DNA of 64,000 bases from Rhodopirellula sp. P2 (lineage in GTDB: Bacteria; Planctomycetota; Planctomycetia; Pirellulales; Pirellulaceae). The position numbers were made by a program, and so were the translations under genes. This document shows, piece by piece, positions 53,818-63,857 of this stretch; the stretch's first letter is position 1, and each line of letters starts with the position of its first letter. Below the pieces are notes generated by a model. The model ran no database searches, had not been told where the DNA came from, and saw nothing but the letters and a program-made list of their open reading frames with translations. The stretch lies in the NCBI RefSeq assembly GCF_028768465.1, contig NZ_CP118225.1, positions 6,429,001 to 6,493,000 on the forward strand. The letters run 5' to 3'.

Positions 53818-56130
53818 TCAACGAGTCAGGGCGGTGTCGTCCAGCGTTGGATTCTTGGTCTGTCCCGGCTGCGTTCGCGCGGCCTGATCGAACTCATTGG
53901 CCCACCAATCGGCGGACATGGCCTGGGTCCATCGTCCGGCCTCGGGCAGTGATTCCAAAGCCGCCGTGCAATCGGCCACGGACTTGAAACGCTTGGACGC
54001 GGAACGGTCCAAGCACTTCATCAAGATATCCTGCAGATCGTTTGGCAACGGACGGTTGAGCCGATCCTGGGGCCGCGTGGGGACTTGTTCGAGCTGTTTC
54101 AAACACAGATCGATCACCGAGTCGCCTTCGAAAATCGGGCGTCCCGTCAACAACGCGTAACCGACTGAGCCAATCGAATAAATGTCTGCGCGTGGCGACG
54201 CGGAAGCCGGATCGCGAATCGTTTCGGGTGCCATGTAAAGCGGCGTGCCGGTCATCGCGTCGGCGCGGGTCACGCCTTCTTGCAACGTCAAACTGGAATC
54301 GCCTCCCAGGTCCTTGACCAACCCGAAATCCAGGACTTTGATGTGATCCCAAAGTCCACCGTTTGCACTGACCAAAATGTTCGCTGGTTTGATGTCGCGG
54401 TGAATCAGCCCTGTGCTGTGGGCTTCCGCAATCGAACCACAAATCTGCAACAAAAAGTGCACGGTTCGCTCGGGCGATTGAGGCCCGTAGTAATCGATCA
54501 ATTGCTGAAGTGAAATCCCATCGATGTATTCCATCACGTAATAAAACGTTCCCTCGGGATCGATGCGATCCCCGATTCGCGAGTTGCCCGTCTGGGATTC
54601 TCCCGTCACGGCACTGCACTGTCCAAAGTCATAGATCGCGATTGTATTGGGGTGACGCAGCGTTGATGTCAGCTGAACTTCGCGATGAAAGCGGGCCACC
54701 GAACGCGCCGACAAACGCTCGCCCTCCAGCACCTTGATCGCGACATCACGACGCAAATACTCATGGCGTCCTCGGTAGACCGACCCCATCCCGCCGACGC
54801 CCAACAGTTCCAAAATCCGGTACTGACCGATCTGACGACCATCCCCCTCCTCTTCCAACTGCCTCTGTTTGCGAATCGCTCGGTGCCGCGAATAGGCAAT
54901 CAAACTCAACGCCATCCCGACGAAGATCACCCCACCGGCCAGCGTCGAGATCAGAACCCGACGCAGGATCCTGGCTGGTTGATACGCCTCGGCCACATCG
55001 ATCTCGGTCGCGACGGCCAAGTCAAATTCGGGCAACCACTTCCAAGCCCCCACCACCGTTGCCCCGCGATAGTTTCGATAACCTTCCAGATCCATCCCGT
55101 CGGCGCGGCGGGTCGCCTGATCCGCCATCCGCGTCAAAGGCAGTTTCTGGGGCAGTGTCGTGATCGCCTCACCGGCAAGAATGTCCGCGCCTGGGTCACG
55201 GACTTGATAGTTCAGCACGCTGCGTTCGGGGAAACCCTTTTGGGCTAACAGAACTTCAAACCGACTGGTCGACAACATTCGGCCTTGGCCATCCATCGCA
55301 TAGGACTCGTCCGTTTCGCCGGCTTGAGTGATTTGCAACAGATCGCTGAACCGATCTCCCGCTTTCAGCATCCACCCGAACGCACCGATGCATTGGTTGC
55401 GGTCCATCAAGGGGGACATCGAAACCATGACCGCGGTCTCATTGTCTTGGCCGTTCAACCGCTGAGGTTTCGCCAGTGTCGGATGACCTCCGATCAATCG
55501 CTCTTGATTGACCTTGGAATACACGATCGTTCGCCCCACCATCTCGTCGAGACTGCTGGCCACAATGCCTCCACTTCGATCCATCAACACCCAGTGAACG
55601 GTTCCGATCAGCGGCGGGATGGTCGCTGACAGATCTCGCTGGATGGACTCGCGTTTGCCGGGGGACGGTGGGGCCTCGCCACGCAGCAATTGCAAGCTGA
55701 GCTGACGGACGCGTTCGTCGTGAGCGTAACGTTCTGATTCGCCTTGCAAATCAGAAAAAAACATTTCCAACGAATGCACATTGGCAGCCAATACTGACTG
55801 CATTGAATGAGCGACCAGGTTCTCGGTCGCGCGCTGAATGGCCGAGGCCAAGATCGCCCCGGCAAAGCACGCGGCCACCAAGATCACCAGGAGAGAAACA
55901 CCGGTCGCAACACGGCGACGAGTGAACCAAGGCACGTCCTGCGACAATGGTTGCAGGTGATTTCCTGACGCCGGGCCCTGCGGCCCATCAGAATGGTCCC
56001 CAAACACCACCGAAGAGAGCGTCTTTGCCCCCCCAGCTCCCTGCGGACGACCGTTTCCATTGGCCAGCGCCCCATCCACGGACCGGCCGTTGGATTGCGG
56101 CGTGTCAACGGGTTTCGGGTCACCTGGCAT
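53818..56130 (-). CDS. Transmembrane Ser/Thr protein kinase with extracytoplasmic sensor
   Basis: 770 aa. Disordered Gly/Pro-rich N-terminus, membrane helix 1 (about 74-97), a ~300-residue extracytoplasmic Cache-like sensor (for example WVLMDRSGGIVASSLDEMVG and SPLMDRNQCIGAFGWML), helix 2 (about 398-418), then a C-terminal Hanks-type kinase: glycine loop LLGVGGMGSVYRG, VAIKVL (catalytic Lys), HRDIKPANIL, DFGLVKD and MAPE. All catalytic residues are present. The topology is inverted relative to PknB, with the sensor before the kinase and both ends cytosolic. It sits alone between an acetyl-CoA synthetase gene and a convergent methyltransferase-like gene. Confidence 0.92.
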   Translation of the reverse strand: MPGDPKPVDTPQSNGRSVDGALANGNGRPQGAGGAKTLSSVVFGDHSDGPQGPASGNHLQPLSQDVPWFTRRRVATGVSLLVILVAACFAGAILASAIQRATENLVAHSMQSVLAANVHSLEMFFSDLQGESERYAHDERVRQLSLQLLRGEAPPSPGKRESIQRDLSATIPPLIGTVHWVLMDRSGGIVASSLDEMVGRTIVYSKVNQERLIGGHPTLAKPQRLNGQDNETAVMVSMSPLMDRNQCIGAFGWMLKAGDRFSDLLQITQAGETDESYAMDGQGRMLSTSRFEVLLAQKGFPERSVLNYQVRDPGADILAGEAITTLPQKLPLTRMADQATRRADGMDLEGYRNYRGATVVGAWKWLPEFDLAVATEIDVAEAYQPARILRRVLISTLAGGVIFVGMALSLIAYSRHRAIRKQRQLEEEGDGRQIGQYRILELLGVGGMGSVYRGRHEYLRRDVAIKVLEGERLSARSVARFHREVQLTSTLRHPNTIAIYDFGQCSAVTGESQTGNSRIGDRIDPEGTFYYVMEYIDGISLQQLIDYYGPQSPERTVHFLLQICGSIAEAHSTGLIHRDIKPANILVSANGGLWDHIKVLDFGLVKDLGGDSSLTLQEGVTRADAMTGTPLYMAPETIRDPASASPRADIYSIGSVGYALLTGRPIFEGDSVIDLCLKQLEQVPTRPQDRLNRPLPNDLQDILMKCLDRSASKRFKSVADCTAALESLPEAGRWTQAMSADWWANEFDQAARTQPGQTKNPTLDDTALTR

Positions 56131-56200
56131 GGAGCATGCATCGGTTCACTCAGGAACCGATCTCGTGGAATCAAAGAAGTGGGGTCAGGGCCCCACCACT

Positions 56201-58216
56201 CTAGTCTTCCTCTTGCAACTTCGCGAGCGAGGAAAGGTCTTCCAGCGTCGATGTGTCACCCACCAATTCGCGGCCGGCGGCCACATCTCGCAACAACCGT
56301 CGCATGATTTTTCCGCTGCGAGTCTTGGGCAGTGCCGCCGTGAACCGGATGTCATCGGGCTGAGCCAACGCACCGATTTGCTTCCGCACATGCAGCTTCA
56401 ATTCTTTGCGGAATTCATCGTCGTGGCCACGATCGTTGGAAGTGACAAACGCCGCGATGGCTTGTCCTTTCAAATCGTGGGGGCGTCCCACCACGGCGGC
56501 TTCACAAACATCGGGGTGAGAAACCAAGGCCGACTCGACTTCGATCGTACTCAGACGGTGACCGGAAACATTGATCACATCGTCGATGCGCCCCATGATC
56601 CAGTAGTACCCATCGGTATCGCAACGAGCGTTGTCCCCCGTCAGATACTTGCCTGGCACATCCGCCCAGTACTGCTCGACAAATCGCTCTTCGTCGCCGT
56701 AAATCCCACGCAGCATTCCGGGCCAGGGTTGAGCGATGCAGAGTTTGCCCCCGTGCTCACTGTCCACCGAGTTGCCGAGTTCATCCACGATGCTGGGCAC
56801 AACCCCCGGCAACGGACGGGTGCAAGACCCCGGTTTCGTGGGCGTGATTCCCGGCAGCGGACTCATCATGATGCCGCCCGTTTCGGTCTGCCACCACGTG
56901 TCGACAATCGGACATTTCTCACCGCCGATTTTTTTGTGATACCACATCCAGGCCTCTGGGTTGATGCCTTCGCCGACGCTTCCCAGCAATCGCAGGCTGG
57001 ACAAATCGTGCTTGTCGACGTGTTCATCGCCCCATTTGATGAACGCTCGAACGGCGGTCGGTGCGGTGTAAAGGATGCTGACCTTGTGACGCTCGACGAT
57101 GTCCCAGAATCGGTCTTCGGCCGGAAAATTGGGAGCACCTTCATACATCAAACACGTCGCCCCGGCCGTCAGAGGCCCGTACACAACGTAACTGTGTCCT
57201 GTGATCCAGCCGCAATCAGCGGTGCACCAATAAACATCGTCTTCGCGATGATCAAACACCCACTGGAACGTTCGCTTCGCCCACAAGTTGTATCCCGCAG
57301 TGGTGTGCAGGATGCCTTTGGGTTTGCCGGTGCTGCCGGAGGTATAAAGGATGAACAGCGGTGTTTCGCTGTCGAGCGGTTGAGCAGGCATCTCGCCCGG
57401 TTGATTTTCCACGACATCGTGCCACCACACGTCGCGGCCCTCCTGCATCGGCGTGTCGTCACCGGTGCGTCGCAGCACCAAGCACTTTTCAACCGTCGGT
57501 GATTTCTCGAGCGCTTCATCCACGGTCGCCTTGAGCGGCAGCACTTTGCCGCGACGATATAGCCCGTCGGAGGTGATCACCAGCTTGGCGGACGCGTCGT
57601 TGTTTCGTTCCGCAATCGACTCAGCACTGAATCCCGCAAAGATCACCGAGTGAATCGCACCGATTCGAGCGCACGCCAACATTGCGACGGCCAGTTCAGG
57701 CGTCATCGGCATGTAAATGCTGACAACGTCGCCCACGCCGATTCCCAATTGCGTCAACCCTTCGGCACACTTGGCGACTTCCGTTTGCAATTCCGCATAG
57801 GTCAGTGTGCGTTGATCACACGGCTGACCGTCTTCCATCGGCTCGCCTTCCCAAATGATGGCGGTCCGATCACCGCGGCCGGCGGCCACGTGAGCGTCGA
57901 CGCTGTTGTAGCATGCGTTGGTTTTGCCACCGACAAACCACTTCGCATGAGGGGGTTGCCAGTCACACACGGTGTCAAACGGTTCAAACCAGTGCAAATG
58001 CTCCAGGGCTTCCGCTCGCCAAAATCCATCTGGGTTGTCGCGAGCTTCAGCGGCCAGCTTTTCGTACTGCTCTTCGGTCGAAATCACCGCTTTGGATGTG
58101 AACTCGGCCGGAGGATGGAACAGGCGATCTTCGATCAACACGTGATCAATCGACCCCGATGCATCTGCCGGCTGGGATGGATTGGAATTGGATTCAGACG
58201 CGGACGCGGTGGGCAT
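56201..58216 (-). CDS. acs: Acetyl-CoA synthetase
   Basis: 671 aa. ANL-family motif YTSGSTGKPKGILHTTAGY, then VYWCTADCGWITGHSYVVYG, VDTWWQTETGGIMMSP and the C-terminal PKTRSGKIMRRLLRD, which includes the Lys normally acetylated. It forms acetyl-CoA from acetate, ATP and CoA. Length and motifs fit Acs, not propionyl-CoA synthetase, with reasonable certainty. The N-terminus (about 30 residues, Ser/Asn-rich) is slightly longer than usual. It is divergent from asnS, with a 224-bp shared promoter region, and precedes the kinase gene by 70 bp. Confidence 0.95.
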   Translation of the reverse strand: MPTASASESNSNPSQPADASGSIDHVLIEDRLFHPPAEFTSKAVISTEEQYEKLAAEARDNPDGFWRAEALEHLHWFEPFDTVCDWQPPHAKWFVGGKTNACYNSVDAHVAAGRGDRTAIIWEGEPMEDGQPCDQRTLTYAELQTEVAKCAEGLTQLGIGVGDVVSIYMPMTPELAVAMLACARIGAIHSVIFAGFSAESIAERNNDASAKLVITSDGLYRRGKVLPLKATVDEALEKSPTVEKCLVLRRTGDDTPMQEGRDVWWHDVVENQPGEMPAQPLDSETPLFILYTSGSTGKPKGILHTTAGYNLWAKRTFQWVFDHREDDVYWCTADCGWITGHSYVVYGPLTAGATCLMYEGAPNFPAEDRFWDIVERHKVSILYTAPTAVRAFIKWGDEHVDKHDLSSLRLLGSVGEGINPEAWMWYHKKIGGEKCPIVDTWWQTETGGIMMSPLPGITPTKPGSCTRPLPGVVPSIVDELGNSVDSEHGGKLCIAQPWPGMLRGIYGDEERFVEQYWADVPGKYLTGDNARCDTDGYYWIMGRIDDVINVSGHRLSTIEVESALVSHPDVCEAAVVGRPHDLKGQAIAAFVTSNDRGHDDEFRKELKLHVRKQIGALAQPDDIRFTAALPKTRSGKIMRRLLRDVAAGRELVGDTSTLEDLSSLAKLQEED

Positions 58217-58440
58217 GGGTCAGGAAGGGGGCAATCGAGGATGGGGAGGGAAACACGTCAGCCCTTAGTTTAGTGGGAATCGCTTCCGTTGTGGTGGAGG
58301 CGTCCCCAGACCAATTCGCTACGATACAACACGTTCGAATCACAACGACTCGAAAACGCTGTTGTCTGCCGCACTCGCGGCTCCAAAATGCGTTTTGATT
58401 TTTCGTGTTGGATTCCCCGTTTGTCTCCTCTCAACGCTCG

Positions 58441-59841
58441 ATGATTGCCCCCATGGACTGGACCACGATTGACGCCTGCCGCACCAGCACCGAGTTGCCT
58501 CGCCCAGTCGAAATTCGCGGGTGGGTCCGAACTCGCCGCGACAGCAAGGGCGGATTCAGCTTCTTGGAAGTCAACGACGGCACGTCCCTGGGCAACCTGC
58601 AGGTCGTCGCTCCCGCCGAACTGGACAACTACGCCGATGAGATTCAAAAGCTGACGGCAGGCTGCAGCGTTGTCGTTCAAGGCGAATTGGTTGAGTCCCC
58701 CGCCAAAGGCCAGGCGACGGAACTGCATGCCAGCTCCGTGCGCGTCGTCGGCTGGTGCGACGGAGAAACCTACCCGCTGCAAAAGAAACGACACTCGTTC
58801 GAAAAACTTCGCGAATGGTCGCACCTCCGAGCCCGCACCAACACGCTGGGTGCGGTGATGCGAGTTCGCAACCGGATCAGCCAGTCCATTCACCGCTTCT
58901 TCGACGACGAAGGCTTCAACTACCTGCACACACCCATCATCACGGCCAGTGACTGCGAAGGTGCCGGTGAAATGTTCCGCGTCACAACGCTGAATCTCGA
59001 AAAATTGGCGGGTTCGAATCGCCCCTTCGACACCAAACAAGATTTCTTTCAAAAACCAACCCATCTGACCGTCAGCGGTCAATTGGAAGCCGAAACCTAC
59101 GCGACGGCACTGTCCCGCGTGTACACCTTCGGGCCGACTTTCCGAGCGGAAAACAGCAACACGTCTCGGCACTTGGCCGAGTTTTGGATGGTTGAACCCG
59201 AAGCCGCGTTCTACGACCTCAACGACAACATGCAATTGGCGGAAAGATTCCTCAAACGAGTCTTCTCGGACTGCCTCTCGCATTGCGGTGAAGACATGGA
59301 TTTCTTCAACGAACGCATCGAAAAGGGCAAGATCGATCAACTGCAGTCCGTGATCGAAAAACCGTTCGAACACATGACCTACACCGACGCGGTCGAGCGT
59401 TTGCTCGCTTGCGATGAAAAATTCGAATACCCCGTCGAGTGGGGCACGGACCTGCAAGCCGAACATGAACGCTACTTGACCAGCGTCGTCGGCGGCCCAG
59501 TCATCCTGACCGACTACCCTTCCTCAATCAAACCGTTCTACATGCGAGTCAGCGACGACGGCAAAACGGTCGCTGCGATGGACGTGTTGGTCCCCGGCGT
59601 CGGCGAAATCATTGGCGGGTCACAACGCGAAGAACGTCTCGATGTGCTGCAGCGCCGGATGGCGGAAGGCGGCTTGGACGAATCCGAATACTGGTGGTAC
59701 GTCGACCTGCGTCGCTACGGCACCGTGCCCCACGCTGGTTTCGGCCTGGGACTGGAGCGTGCTGTCCAGTACGTCACCGGCATGGCCAACATTCGTGACG
59801 TGATCCCGTTCCCACGCACACCGGGCAACGCCGAATTTTGA
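58441..59841 (+). CDS. asnS: Asparaginyl-tRNA synthetase
   Basis: 466 aa from ATG 58441 ([16 protein letters not shown]); ATG 58453 is also possible. N-terminal OB-fold ([20 protein letters not shown]) binds the anticodon. Class II motif 2: [20 protein letters not shown], and motif 3: [20 protein letters not shown]. The final [11 protein letters not shown] is typical. It charges tRNA(Asn) with asparagine directly, so the organism does not depend on the GatCAB route for Asn. The stop overlaps the gluQRS start (TGATG), an operon. Confidence 0.95.
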   Translation: MIAPMDWTTIDACRTSTELPRPVEIRGWVRTRRDSKGGFSFLEVNDGTSLGNLQVVAPAELDNYADEIQKLTAGCSVVVQGELVESPAKGQATELHASSVRVVGWCDGETYPLQKKRHSFEKLREWSHLRARTNTLGAVMRVRNRISQSIHRFFDDEGFNYLHTPIITASDCEGAGEMFRVTTLNLEKLAGSNRPFDTKQDFFQKPTHLTVSGQLEAETYATALSRVYTFGPTFRAENSNTSRHLAEFWMVEPEAAFYDLNDNMQLAERFLKRVFSDCLSHCGEDMDFFNERIEKGKIDQLQSVIEKPFEHMTYTDAVERLLACDEKFEYPVEWGTDLQAEHERYLTSVVGGPVILTDYPSSIKPFYMRVSDDGKTVAAMDVLVPGVGEIIGGSQREERLDVLQRRMAEGGLDESEYWWYVDLRRYGTVPHAGFGLGLERAVQYVTGMANIRDVIPFPRTPGNAEF

Positions 59842-60827
59842 TGTCCAGTGCCGTTTGCCGCTTGGCACCTTCCCCAACGGGAGCACAACATCTCGGCAAC
59901 GCGAGAACGTTTCTGATCGCGTACTGGAGTGCTCGGTCCCAAAACGCGCGTTTGATTCTGCGGATCGAGGACATCGATTCGCCTCGGATCAAACCCTGGG
60001 CGACCGAACAAGCCATCACGGATCTGAAATGGCTCGGGATGGATTGGGATGGCGCCCCAATCATTCAAACCGAACGATCGCCCCTGTATGACCAAGCACG
60101 CGACCAATTGATGGACGCGGGTCGCGTGTACCCGTGCACCTGCACTCGCCGCGACATCGAGGCCGCCGCCTCGGCACCTCACGAGAGCGAAGCCTCCGGA
60201 TGGGCCCCCGATGCTCCGGTCTATCCCGGCACGTGTGCAGGCTGGAAGAACGGCGATCCGCTGCCCGAAGGCCACCCGTTCTGCTTTCGCTTTCGAATGC
60301 AATCGACACCCAACCGTTTTTTCGATCGAGTTCATGGCGAAGTCGTTTGCGATCCTGTTCGAGACATCGGCGACTTTCCCATCACACGAAAAGCGGAGGT
60401 GGCAGCCGATTGTTTGGCAGCGTATCAACTGGCGGTCGTCATCGATGACATCGATGCAGGAGTCACGGAAGTGGTCCGTGGTGATGACTTGATCCTCAGC
60501 ACTTTCCGGCAACTGCAACTCTACGACGCGCTGGGGCATTCCCCACCCAGCCACGCGCACGTGCCGCTGGTCACTGGCACCGACGGACGTCGACTCGCCA
60601 AGCGTCACGGCGACACACGCCTCTCGCACTTTCGCGAACAAGGCATGCCGCCCGAAACAATTGTCCGCTGGGCAGCGAAGACGTCGGGACTGTGCCCCGA
60701 TTCCGATGACTCGCTGAAACACATGAAGCTTGAGCAAATCCACCAGCGGATGATCGCTCAATTCGATTGGGTTCGTCTCTCTCGCCAACCAACCGTCGTC
60801 AATGACTTCGGCTCCGCAACGGACTGA
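59841..60827 (+). CDS. gluQ: Glutamyl-Q tRNA(Asp) synthetase
   Basis: 328 aa from ATG 59841, overlapping the asnS stop by one base. It resembles GluRS without an anticodon domain: class I HIGH-like QHLGNAR (RLAPSPTGAQHLGNART) and the KMSKS-equivalent LAKRHGD. Zinc ligands are likely in CTCTRRDIE and YPGTCAG. GluQRS attaches Glu to queuosine at position 34 of tRNA(Asp). It is a little longer than the E. coli enzyme. The 150 bp downstream contain a GCGGCTAACGCCG palindrome. Confidence 0.92.
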   Translation: MSSAVCRLAPSPTGAQHLGNARTFLIAYWSARSQNARLILRIEDIDSPRIKPWATEQAITDLKWLGMDWDGAPIIQTERSPLYDQARDQLMDAGRVYPCTCTRRDIEAAASAPHESEASGWAPDAPVYPGTCAGWKNGDPLPEGHPFCFRFRMQSTPNRFFDRVHGEVVCDPVRDIGDFPITRKAEVAADCLAAYQLAVVIDDIDAGVTEVVRGDDLILSTFRQLQLYDALGHSPPSHAHVPLVTGTDGRRLAKRHGDTRLSHFREQGMPPETIVRWAAKTSGLCPDSDDSLKHMKLEQIHQRMIAQFDWVRLSRQPTVVNDFGSATD

Positions 60828-60975
60828 CGAAAAACCAGAGCATCTTCCACGATCAACTCACATTGCCCCCAGTACGATGGACTTCCAAGTCCGTCGAAGC
60901 AGATGCTGCCCTAAGCGGTCTTGTGACGGAGAGAACCGCGGCTAACGCCGTTCGGCTGATTTTGTCGGCGACCAA

Positions 60976-61956
60976 CTAACCGTGAACCGCCACGACGACG
61001 CGTCCGCGGTGATCACTGTGATGCCAATTCTTGGCCGTTTCGATCACGTCGTCCAGTTGAATCTCGTTGATCATGGTTTCCAATTTCGCGAGATCCAAGT
61101 CACGCACCAATCGCTGCCAAGCTTCCGAGCGTCGAGGTTGCTTGCATTGAACGCTGTCGATGCCAGCCAACGTCACCCCACGCAGGATGAACGGAGCCAC
61201 GGTGGCGGGAAAGTCCATGCCACCGGCCAACCCGCATGCAGTCACGACACCGTCGTACTTGGTCGACGCGCAGATGTTCGCAAGCGTGTGACTGCCGACC
61301 ACGTCGATCGCGCCCGCCCAAAGTTCTTTGCCCAGCGGTTTGCCGGGCTGCGAAAAATCGGATCGCGGCAAGACTTCGTCGGCTCCCAACTCTTTCAAAT
61401 AGCCCGCTGCTTCCGGGCGTCCCGAAACCGCAGCGACCTCGTACCCCAGTTTCGATAGCAAACTGATCGCAACGCTGCCCACGCCTCCGCCCGCACCGGT
61501 CACCAAGATCGGGCCTTGCTCAGGCGTGACGCCGCCACGTTCCAACGCCATCACACACAACATCGCGGTGAAACCAGCGGTCCCGATCGCCATCGATTGA
61601 CGCAGCGACAATCCTGCGGGCAACGGCACCAACCAATCGCCAGGCACGCGAGCCAATTCGGCATACCCTCCCCAATGAGCCTCGCCGATGCCGTAGCCGG
61701 TCACCAAAACCTCTTGCCCAACTTGGTAGCGATCATCGTCGCTGGATTCGATCACCCCGGCCAAGTCGATCCCTGGCACCATCGGGAACGATCGAATCAC
61801 CGGCACTTCTCCGGTGATCGCAAGCACATCCTTGTAGTTGAAACTGGACCAATGCACTCGAATGGTCACGTCTCCCTGGGGCAACTGTTGCTCATCGATT
61901 TCCTGCAACGTTGCGGTCAAGTCCTTGTCGTTCTTCGTGACCAAGACGCCGCGCAT
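60976..61956 (-). CDS. acuI: AcuI-like acrylyl-CoA reductase (MDR)
   Basis: 326 aa from ATG 61956 (MRGVLVTKNDKDLTATLQEI). MDR fold with WSSFNYKDVLAITG, FPMVPGIDLAGVIESSDD, the NADPH-binding VTGAGGGVGSVAISLL and GSHTLANICASTKYDGVVTA, then CGLAGGMDFPATVAPFILRG. This combination matches the YhdH/AcuI group, which reduces acryloyl-CoA to propionyl-CoA with NADPH, as in DMSP degradation. It may act on other enoyl compounds. No zinc ligands. Divergent from the DUF5060 glycosidase gene. Confidence 0.9.
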   Translation of the reverse strand: MRGVLVTKNDKDLTATLQEIDEQQLPQGDVTIRVHWSSFNYKDVLAITGEVPVIRSFPMVPGIDLAGVIESSDDDRYQVGQEVLVTGYGIGEAHWGGYAELARVPGDWLVPLPAGLSLRQSMAIGTAGFTAMLCVMALERGGVTPEQGPILVTGAGGGVGSVAISLLSKLGYEVAAVSGRPEAAGYLKELGADEVLPRSDFSQPGKPLGKELWAGAIDVVGSHTLANICASTKYDGVVTACGLAGGMDFPATVAPFILRGVTLAGIDSVQCKQPRRSEAWQRLVRDLDLAKLETMINEIQLDDVIETAKNWHHSDHRGRVVVAVHG

Positions 61957-62111
61957 GATTTTGTTCCTCGGGGTGGGTTGAGAGCTGATCGCAAGGTTGA
62001 GCAATGAAGTTTCCCCACCAACGTCCGCCGGTCAACACCGAGAAGCAACCCGTGCGGCGGAACGCTCCAGGGCTCCATAGAGCCCATCCCGAGCTCAAGC
62101 ACATTTCCCCC

Positions 62112-62131
62112 CGTAAAACACGCGTTTTACG
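62112..62131. promoter_or_regulatory. Palindrome between divergent genes
   Basis: CGTAAAAC-ACGC-GTTTTACG is an 8-bp perfect inverted repeat in the 271-bp gap between acuI (minus) and the glycosidase gene (plus). It resembles a repressor operator in form, though no regulator gene is adjacent. Low confidence in function. Confidence 0.4.
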
Positions 62132-62227
62132 AATTTTCCTGAACAACCAAAATGGAAGCCTTCTGCGCAGTCAAATACGATGCGCTGTCTCTCCCTCCCC
62201 ACATCCTTCCGTGCCCCAATCAATCCC

Positions 62228-63832
62228 ATGCGTCGACCAGCTTTCGCGTTCCATTGGTTTCTCTTCAGTTGCCTGTTGGTCGGACACACCGCCGCTGGAG
62301 CGAACGAAACACCGCAACAATGGGAAGTCACCGAGCTTCGATTCCAAGTCGACTCTTTGGCAAACAATCCGGTCGACACACCGTTCTCCGCGACCTTCGC
62401 CAACGACGCCGGGCAGTCACTCAAAGTCCCCGGCTTCTACGACGGAAATCAAACGTATTGCATCCGCTTCACGCCCCCGGCGTCAGGCCAGTGGACCTAC
62501 ACGACAGCGTCGCCCAACACCGAGCTCCACGATCAAACCGGCAAGCTGAACGCCGCCCCCGCGGCCAACGCACGTCGTGGCGGAATCGAACTGGATCCCA
62601 ACAACGATCGCCAGTTCCAATTTCAAAACGGCGATCGCTACTTCCCGATCGCTTTTGAATGCGATTGGTTGTTCGCTCTCGACGCCGAAAACGCGGACGA
62701 CATTCCCCAGACCCGAAAGTTCGTCGACACGCTGGCGGAAAACGGATTCAACCAAGTCGTCCTGAATGTGTTCGCCTACGACGTCAAATGGGCCAAGGAC
62801 GATCGCCTGAACCCCAAGTACGAATACGGCAGCCCCAAGGTCTACCCATTCGCTGGCGACAACGAATCCCCCGATCACTCGAAACTCAACATCGAGTACT
62901 TTCAACGACTCGATCGCGTGATCGAATCCCTCGATCAAAAGGGCATCGCCGCTCACCTGATGGTCTACGTTTGGAACAAACGCGTGAACTGGCCGGAAGC
63001 CAACTCAGCCGCCGACAACCGCTACTTCGATTACGTCGTCCGTCGCTACCAAGCCTACCCGAACCTGATCTGGGACATCTCCAAAGAAGCTCTCGGGTAC
63101 GGCCACAACGACGTCAACTACATCCACGGCCGCATCCAGCGTCTGCGAGAACAGGATGCCTACAAGCGTTTGATCACCGTGCACGATTACGGTTACTGCC
63201 GACGCTTCGCCGACAAGATCGATTTCGTTTCCGTTCAGCTCTGGCAATCCGAGCTGTACCACGTGATGCGTGAGGTCTGCAAAAATATCCCTGGCAAACC
63301 AATCCTCAACATCGAACACGGCGGCTATGAAAAAGGTCCCTACGTGGTCTTCAACGGCAACTACACGTCACCAGAGGTCTGCCTGGAACGATCCTACCAG
63401 TGCGTTTTCGCCGGCACGTTCCCAACCCACTACTGGCAAGGCGCTGCGTGGAACGTCATCGTCCCCGACATCACCGAACTCGCCCCCGAAGACCGTCCGC
63501 GACTGGACTACTACCGGCACCTGAAAACCCTGGTCGAAAAGTACGACCTCGGCAATCTGATCGCCGGTGACAAACACAGCAACGCAGGCTTCAGCCTTCA
63601 CAACGGCAAGGGACAAATCCTCTACTACGTCCCCAAAGAAAATGACTTCTTGGGATTGCGTCTGCCCAGCGAAGTCCGCGGGCAGATGATGAGTCTGACC
63701 TGGTTCAACCCCTTCGATGGCACGTTCAGTGAAACGACCCAGCAGAAGATTGACCCGTGGCCCGCCGTCAAAGTCCCCGGCGAGAAGGGGTTCCGGATTT
63801 TGATCCTGAAGCATCCAGTCCCCCGCGATTGA
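62228..63832 (+). CDS. Secreted DUF5060 / apiosidase-like glycosidase
   Basis: 534 aa from ATG 62228 (MRRPAFAFHWFLFSCLLVGH), with a signal peptide ending TAAGA. DUF5060 domain (residues ~30-105: WEVTELRFQVDSLANNPVD, then FYDGNQTYCIRFTPPASGQW) as usual for secreted polysaccharide hydrolases, then a TIM barrel (about 115-430). The acid/base candidate is Glu in IWDISKEALGY and the nucleophile candidate is in LNIEHGGYEKG. The C-terminal ~100 residues form a beta domain. This domain order is found in GH clan A enzymes of marine bacteria. Substrate unknown. Confidence 0.85.
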   Translation: MRRPAFAFHWFLFSCLLVGHTAAGANETPQQWEVTELRFQVDSLANNPVDTPFSATFANDAGQSLKVPGFYDGNQTYCIRFTPPASGQWTYTTASPNTELHDQTGKLNAAPAANARRGGIELDPNNDRQFQFQNGDRYFPIAFECDWLFALDAENADDIPQTRKFVDTLAENGFNQVVLNVFAYDVKWAKDDRLNPKYEYGSPKVYPFAGDNESPDHSKLNIEYFQRLDRVIESLDQKGIAAHLMVYVWNKRVNWPEANSAADNRYFDYVVRRYQAYPNLIWDISKEALGYGHNDVNYIHGRIQRLREQDAYKRLITVHDYGYCRRFADKIDFVSVQLWQSELYHVMREVCKNIPGKPILNIEHGGYEKGPYVVFNGNYTSPEVCLERSYQCVFAGTFPTHYWQGAAWNVIVPDITELAPEDRPRLDYYRHLKTLVEKYDLGNLIAGDKHSNAGFSLHNGKGQILYYVPKENDFLGLRLPSEVRGQMMSLTWFNPFDGTFSETTQQKIDPWPAVKVPGEKGFRILILKHPVPRD

Positions 63833-63857
63833 GTCCCCAGCGAGTGAGTCCGCAGCG